The notes under the pieces were generated by a model. That model had not been told where the DNA came from. It did no database searches and saw nothing but the letters and a program-made list of their open reading frames with translations. This document shows, one piece after another, positions 22,373-24,525 of a DNA stretch of 24,525 nt. The stretch lies in the IMG/VR virus record IMGVR_UViG_3300030328_002877, positions 1-24,525 of that record; one strand, given 5' to 3'. This DNA comes from a virus. Numbering within the stretch: the first letter of the stretch is position 1; the number at the start of each line of letters is the position of its first letter. Position numbers and translations under genes: made by a program.

Positions 22373-23707
22373 ATGGCAAACCCAAGTTTAAGTGAATATC
22401 TTGCACAGTCTCAAAGAGGTCTGTATCAGTCTGTATTCGGTCCAGAATACCTTCAGAAACAATCTTACTTTACAGTAGACTCTGCTACAGGAATATTCAA
22501 CACAACATACGGAAGAAAAGTTTGGCAAGCACTAAACAACCAAACTAGATTCTTCAATGCTATCCCAAGAGTAGTCTGGGGTAACACAGCTGGTTGGAGG
22601 GTAAGAACTGACAGAGGTTCTAGCCGTTCAAGACCAGTAACTGAAACTGGAAGTTTACCAACAGTTGACGTTTCCAACATTGCTACTGTATCTAGCTTGC
22701 CTAGAATAGTATCAACCACATTCGGTGCTTCAGTGAAATCAGTATTCACAGCACAACTAGAAGGTGGTGTTGGGGATGTTCTTGCGTTGGAAAACGAAAA
22801 CGCTCAGTTAGACCACATCAAAGAAATGAACGAAGAGTTACTAGCAGGTTCAGCTTACTTGACTTCTGCTGGTGGAGCAACATCATTCACAGTTCCAGCA
22901 GCAATTGCTAAGAACTTTAAGATTGGTGATGCAGTAGGACAATATGATGTCTCTGCTACAGGACACGACAGAACTTCTGGTTCAGTTGTTTCCGCTGTAA
23001 ACACATCTACTGGTGCGGTTACAGTTGCTTCAGGTACTACATTCGCTGATGGTGACGTAGCTTACATTTACAACAGAGCAGGTTTAACATCTATCGATGA
23101 TATTATTTCAGAAGATGGTGCTGCAGTTGGTGGTGGTGAAGCTAGAACAAGAGCTTACGACCTAACTCTAGGTGGTAGAACAGCAGGTGCTTGGAACGCA
23201 GGTGCTTCTGTTTCTTACAACTCAGGAACAGGAAGAGCTCTAAGTCTAAACTTACTAGACACAGCAATCCAAAAAATAAGAGAGAATGGTGGAGAACCAA
23301 AACTAATCCTTTTGGGACACGACCAATACTTCAACTTAGAAAGATTGCTAAACAGTAACCAAAGATACTTAGGACAGGAAGAGTACCAAGTTGGTGTAGG
23401 GTCTGAAAAGACTTTCCCGGGTACAAGAACTGGACTAGTATTGGCTACTTATCAAGGTATCCCAATTATCCCAGACGCTGACACACCTAAGTCTGTATCA
23501 ACAGCTGATGCAGTTCTTGGTTCAAACGTGTACGTTTTGGATACTGATTACCTAGAAATCGCTGTTGCTCAACCTACACAGTACGTAGAGAACAGAGATT
23601 ACTTCGCAGCAAATGCACTAGTTGTTAGAGGATTACTCTACACTATGGCTGAGATGCGATGTAACAACATTTTTGTACAATCAAAAATAGCTGACCTAAA
23701 CTCATAA
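22373..23707 (+). CDS. Major capsid protein (HK97-like fold, probable)
   Basis: A 444-residue protein with capsid features: an N-terminal helical arm (SLSEYLAQSQRGLYQSVFGPEYL), a core start with 'ALNNQTRFFNAIPRVVWGNTAGWRVRT', and the long helix LALENENAQLDHIKEMNEELLAGSAYLTSAGG. Residues ~172-234 (FTVPAAIAKNFKIGDAVGQYDV...GSVVSAVNTSTGAVTVASG...DGDVAYIYN) form an inserted beta domain. The P-domain part includes KLILLGHDQYFNLERLL and an end with VENRDYFAANALVVRGLLYTMAEMRC. Codons often end in C (aac, gac, ttc), unlike the replication genes, which fits high expression. The AGGAG site is at 22359-22363. The hairpin after the stop is consistent with a strong capsid transcript. Confidence 0.86.
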   Translation: MANPSLSEYLAQSQRGLYQSVFGPEYLQKQSYFTVDSATGIFNTTYGRKVWQALNNQTRFFNAIPRVVWGNTAGWRVRTDRGSSRSRPVTETGSLPTVDVSNIATVSSLPRIVSTTFGASVKSVFTAQLEGGVGDVLALENENAQLDHIKEMNEELLAGSAYLTSAGGATSFTVPAAIAKNFKIGDAVGQYDVSATGHDRTSGSVVSAVNTSTGAVTVASGTTFADGDVAYIYNRAGLTSIDDIISEDGAAVGGGEARTRAYDLTLGGRTAGAWNAGASVSYNSGTGRALSLNLLDTAIQKIRENGGEPKLILLGHDQYFNLERLLNSNQRYLGQEEYQVGVGSEKTFPGTRTGLVLATYQGIPIIPDADTPKSVSTADAVLGSNVYVLDTDYLEIAVAQPTQYVENRDYFAANALVVRGLLYTMAEMRCNNIFVQSKIADLNS

Positions 23708-23724
23708 GTTTAGTGATGATACTT

Positions 23725-23748
23725 GCGGGGGGGCTTCGGTCCCCCTGC
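23725..23748 (+). terminator. Stable cUUCGg hairpin after the capsid gene
   Basis: GCGGGGGGGC, a TTCG loop and GTCCCCCTGC form a 10-bp stem (eight Watson-Crick and two G-T pairs) closed by the exceptionally stable cUUCGg tetraloop. TAATTTATAA follows, which is T/A-rich but not a classic U run. It is a probable partial terminator or a 3' barrier that protects capsid mRNA from exonucleases. Confidence 0.72.
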
Positions 23749-23782
23749 TAATTTATAAACAACATTTTGTGAGGACTGATAA

Positions 23783-24037
23783 GTGCCCAACAAGGACACA
23801 CAAGTGAATTTAGCAGTTTATATGGAACGATTAGATTCTTATATATCAAGTCAGAACGCCCTCAATGAAAACCTATCTAAAAACTTAGAAAAGGTTGAAA
23901 CCAAAGTCGATGATATCTCTCAATGGCGAAACAAAGTGTACGGAATGAAAAGTATTTTACTAGCAATGGGAATACTTATTGTACACACTTCAGCTATTAT
24001 GGGTAGCTTTGTAGCTATCATAAATTTTAATAAATAG
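23783..24037 (+). CDS. Holin-like single-TM membrane protein
   Basis: An 84-residue protein from GTG 23783, with GAGGA at 23771-23775 and 7 bases of spacing. The first half is a coiled coil (LNENLSKNLEKVETKVDDISQW). Residues ~57-80 (ILLAMGILIVHTSAIMGSFVAII) are one hydrophobic transmembrane helix, ending with the short polar tail NFNK. This coil-plus-TM layout is seen in XhlA-type holin accessory proteins and in small phage membrane proteins, so a lysis or head-associated membrane role is possible. No endolysin is adjacent. ATG 23821 is an alternative start. Confidence 0.55.
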   Translation: MPNKDTQVNLAVYMERLDSYISSQNALNENLSKNLEKVETKVDDISQWRNKVYGMKSILLAMGILIVHTSAIMGSFVAIINFNK

Positions 24038-24049
24038 GAGAATATATAA

Positions 24050-24525
24050 ATGGCTAATGAAAGACATACGGATTACAGAGAATGGGACATAGATAGTTCT
24101 ACTAGACAGTCAGTACATCCGGTTAATAGATATGTGGCAATCTCAAATGCTGCGAGCACCACTGCAGAAGATGTATATTCTATAGTAGCAAATGGTGGAG
24201 AAAAAGCAACTAACTGGGTAACAAACCCGGGAATAGAAGGAAGTACTGTATCAATGTATACAGCAACTGGTTCTGCAATAGCTAGAGATACGGGGCAACA
24301 AGCTGAAGGTGCCGCATCTCTTCTAGTAAACCCAGCCAACTCTGCAGTAGGAGAAGGGTTTTATTGGGAATCTCCAATGATTGCAAGAAGTATAAACCCT
24401 CAACATATTACAGTTCAATGTGAACATAGAGGTGCTTCTGCTTCAGGGACAGTAGAAATCAATATTACAGATTCATCTGGTACAGAACTAGCTTCTTCTG
24501 GAAGTTCTAGTTTGGCTACTAGTTG
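24050..24525 (+). CDS. Probable virion structural or decoration protein (3' partial)
   Basis: The frame opens at ATG 24050 and stays open to the window edge (158 complete codons). AGGAG at 24036-24040 lies 9 bases before it. The product begins MANERHTDYREWDIDSST and is rich in Ser, Ala, Thr and Gly with a predicted beta pattern (SVHPVNRYVAISNAAST, ITVQCEHRGASASGTVEINITDSSG), as in decoration or tail proteins. No domain is firmly recognised. It follows the capsid block, so a head or neck structural role is inferred. The C-terminus lies outside the window. Confidence 0.7.
   Translation, partial: MANERHTDYREWDIDSSTRQSVHPVNRYVAISNAASTTAEDVYSIVANGGEKATNWVTNPGIEGSTVSMYTATGSAIARDTGQQAEGAASLLVNPANSAVGEGFYWESPMIARSINPQHITVQCEHRGASASGTVEINITDSSGTELASSGSSSLATS

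Overview
The window is a compact segment of a tailed double-stranded DNA phage genome (HK97-type capsid, Caudoviricetes). It is AT-rich and every gene I support is on the + strand. Genes abut or overlap by a few bases, and many starts follow a good AGGAG-type ribosome site. The host is a bacterium, because the phage carries a sigma-70-type factor, TATAAT promoters and a bacterial-type replisome. The host genus cannot be read from the sequence. The combination of family A polymerase, class II ribonucleotide reductase, Cas4-like nuclease and RuvC is common in aquatic lytic phages, so an environmental origin is plausible but inferred. I see no integrase, no repressor of a recognisable family and no tRNA.

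Layout. 1-961: the end of a tail-fibre gene with a self-cleaving S74 chaperone, a small protein, and a helix-turn-helix/zinc-finger protein. 962-1064: a gap holding promoter P1. 1065-7393: sigma factor, two small overlapping genes, DnaB-type helicase, a small gene, CHC2/Toprim primase, a probable ssDNA-binding protein and DNA polymerase A. 7428-11517: nucleotide and recombination genes (DUF3310, a MazG-related remnant, RecA-like recombinase, Vsr/DUF559-like nuclease, Cas4-like Fe-S nuclease, a coiled-coil protein, RuvC-like resolvase, an unknown). 11523-13702: terminase small and large subunits. 13740-15689: a class II ribonucleotide reductase inserted in the packaging/head block. 15690-15743: promoter P2. 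15744-21345: unknown, portal, Gly-rich protein, zinc ribbon, HTH-metallophosphoesterase, gp10-like connector, small helical protein. 21346-21513: promoter P3 with palindromes. 21514-23707: scaffold and major capsid. 23725-23748: a very stable cUUCGg hairpin. 23783-24525: a one-helix membrane protein and a partial virion protein.

How it works together. Helicase, primase, SSB and polymerase form a replisome. The reductase and the nucleotide genes feed it. RecA, the nucleases and RuvC would process recombination intermediates for the terminase. The most notable unexplained structure is regulatory. The three clear promoters share a -35-position element GTA(G/A)NN exactly 17 bp before TATAAT, and the window encodes a divergent sigma factor that could read it. 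P3 also carries an 18-bp perfect palindrome just past its predicted start site. Other oddities are a 185-bp dual-coding overlap (zinc ribbon / HTH-phosphoesterase), an 89-bp overlap near 2000, zinc-like Cys/His clusters in the portal and in the large-terminase tail, and a ~55-residue insertion in the polymerase between NLQNIP and motif A.
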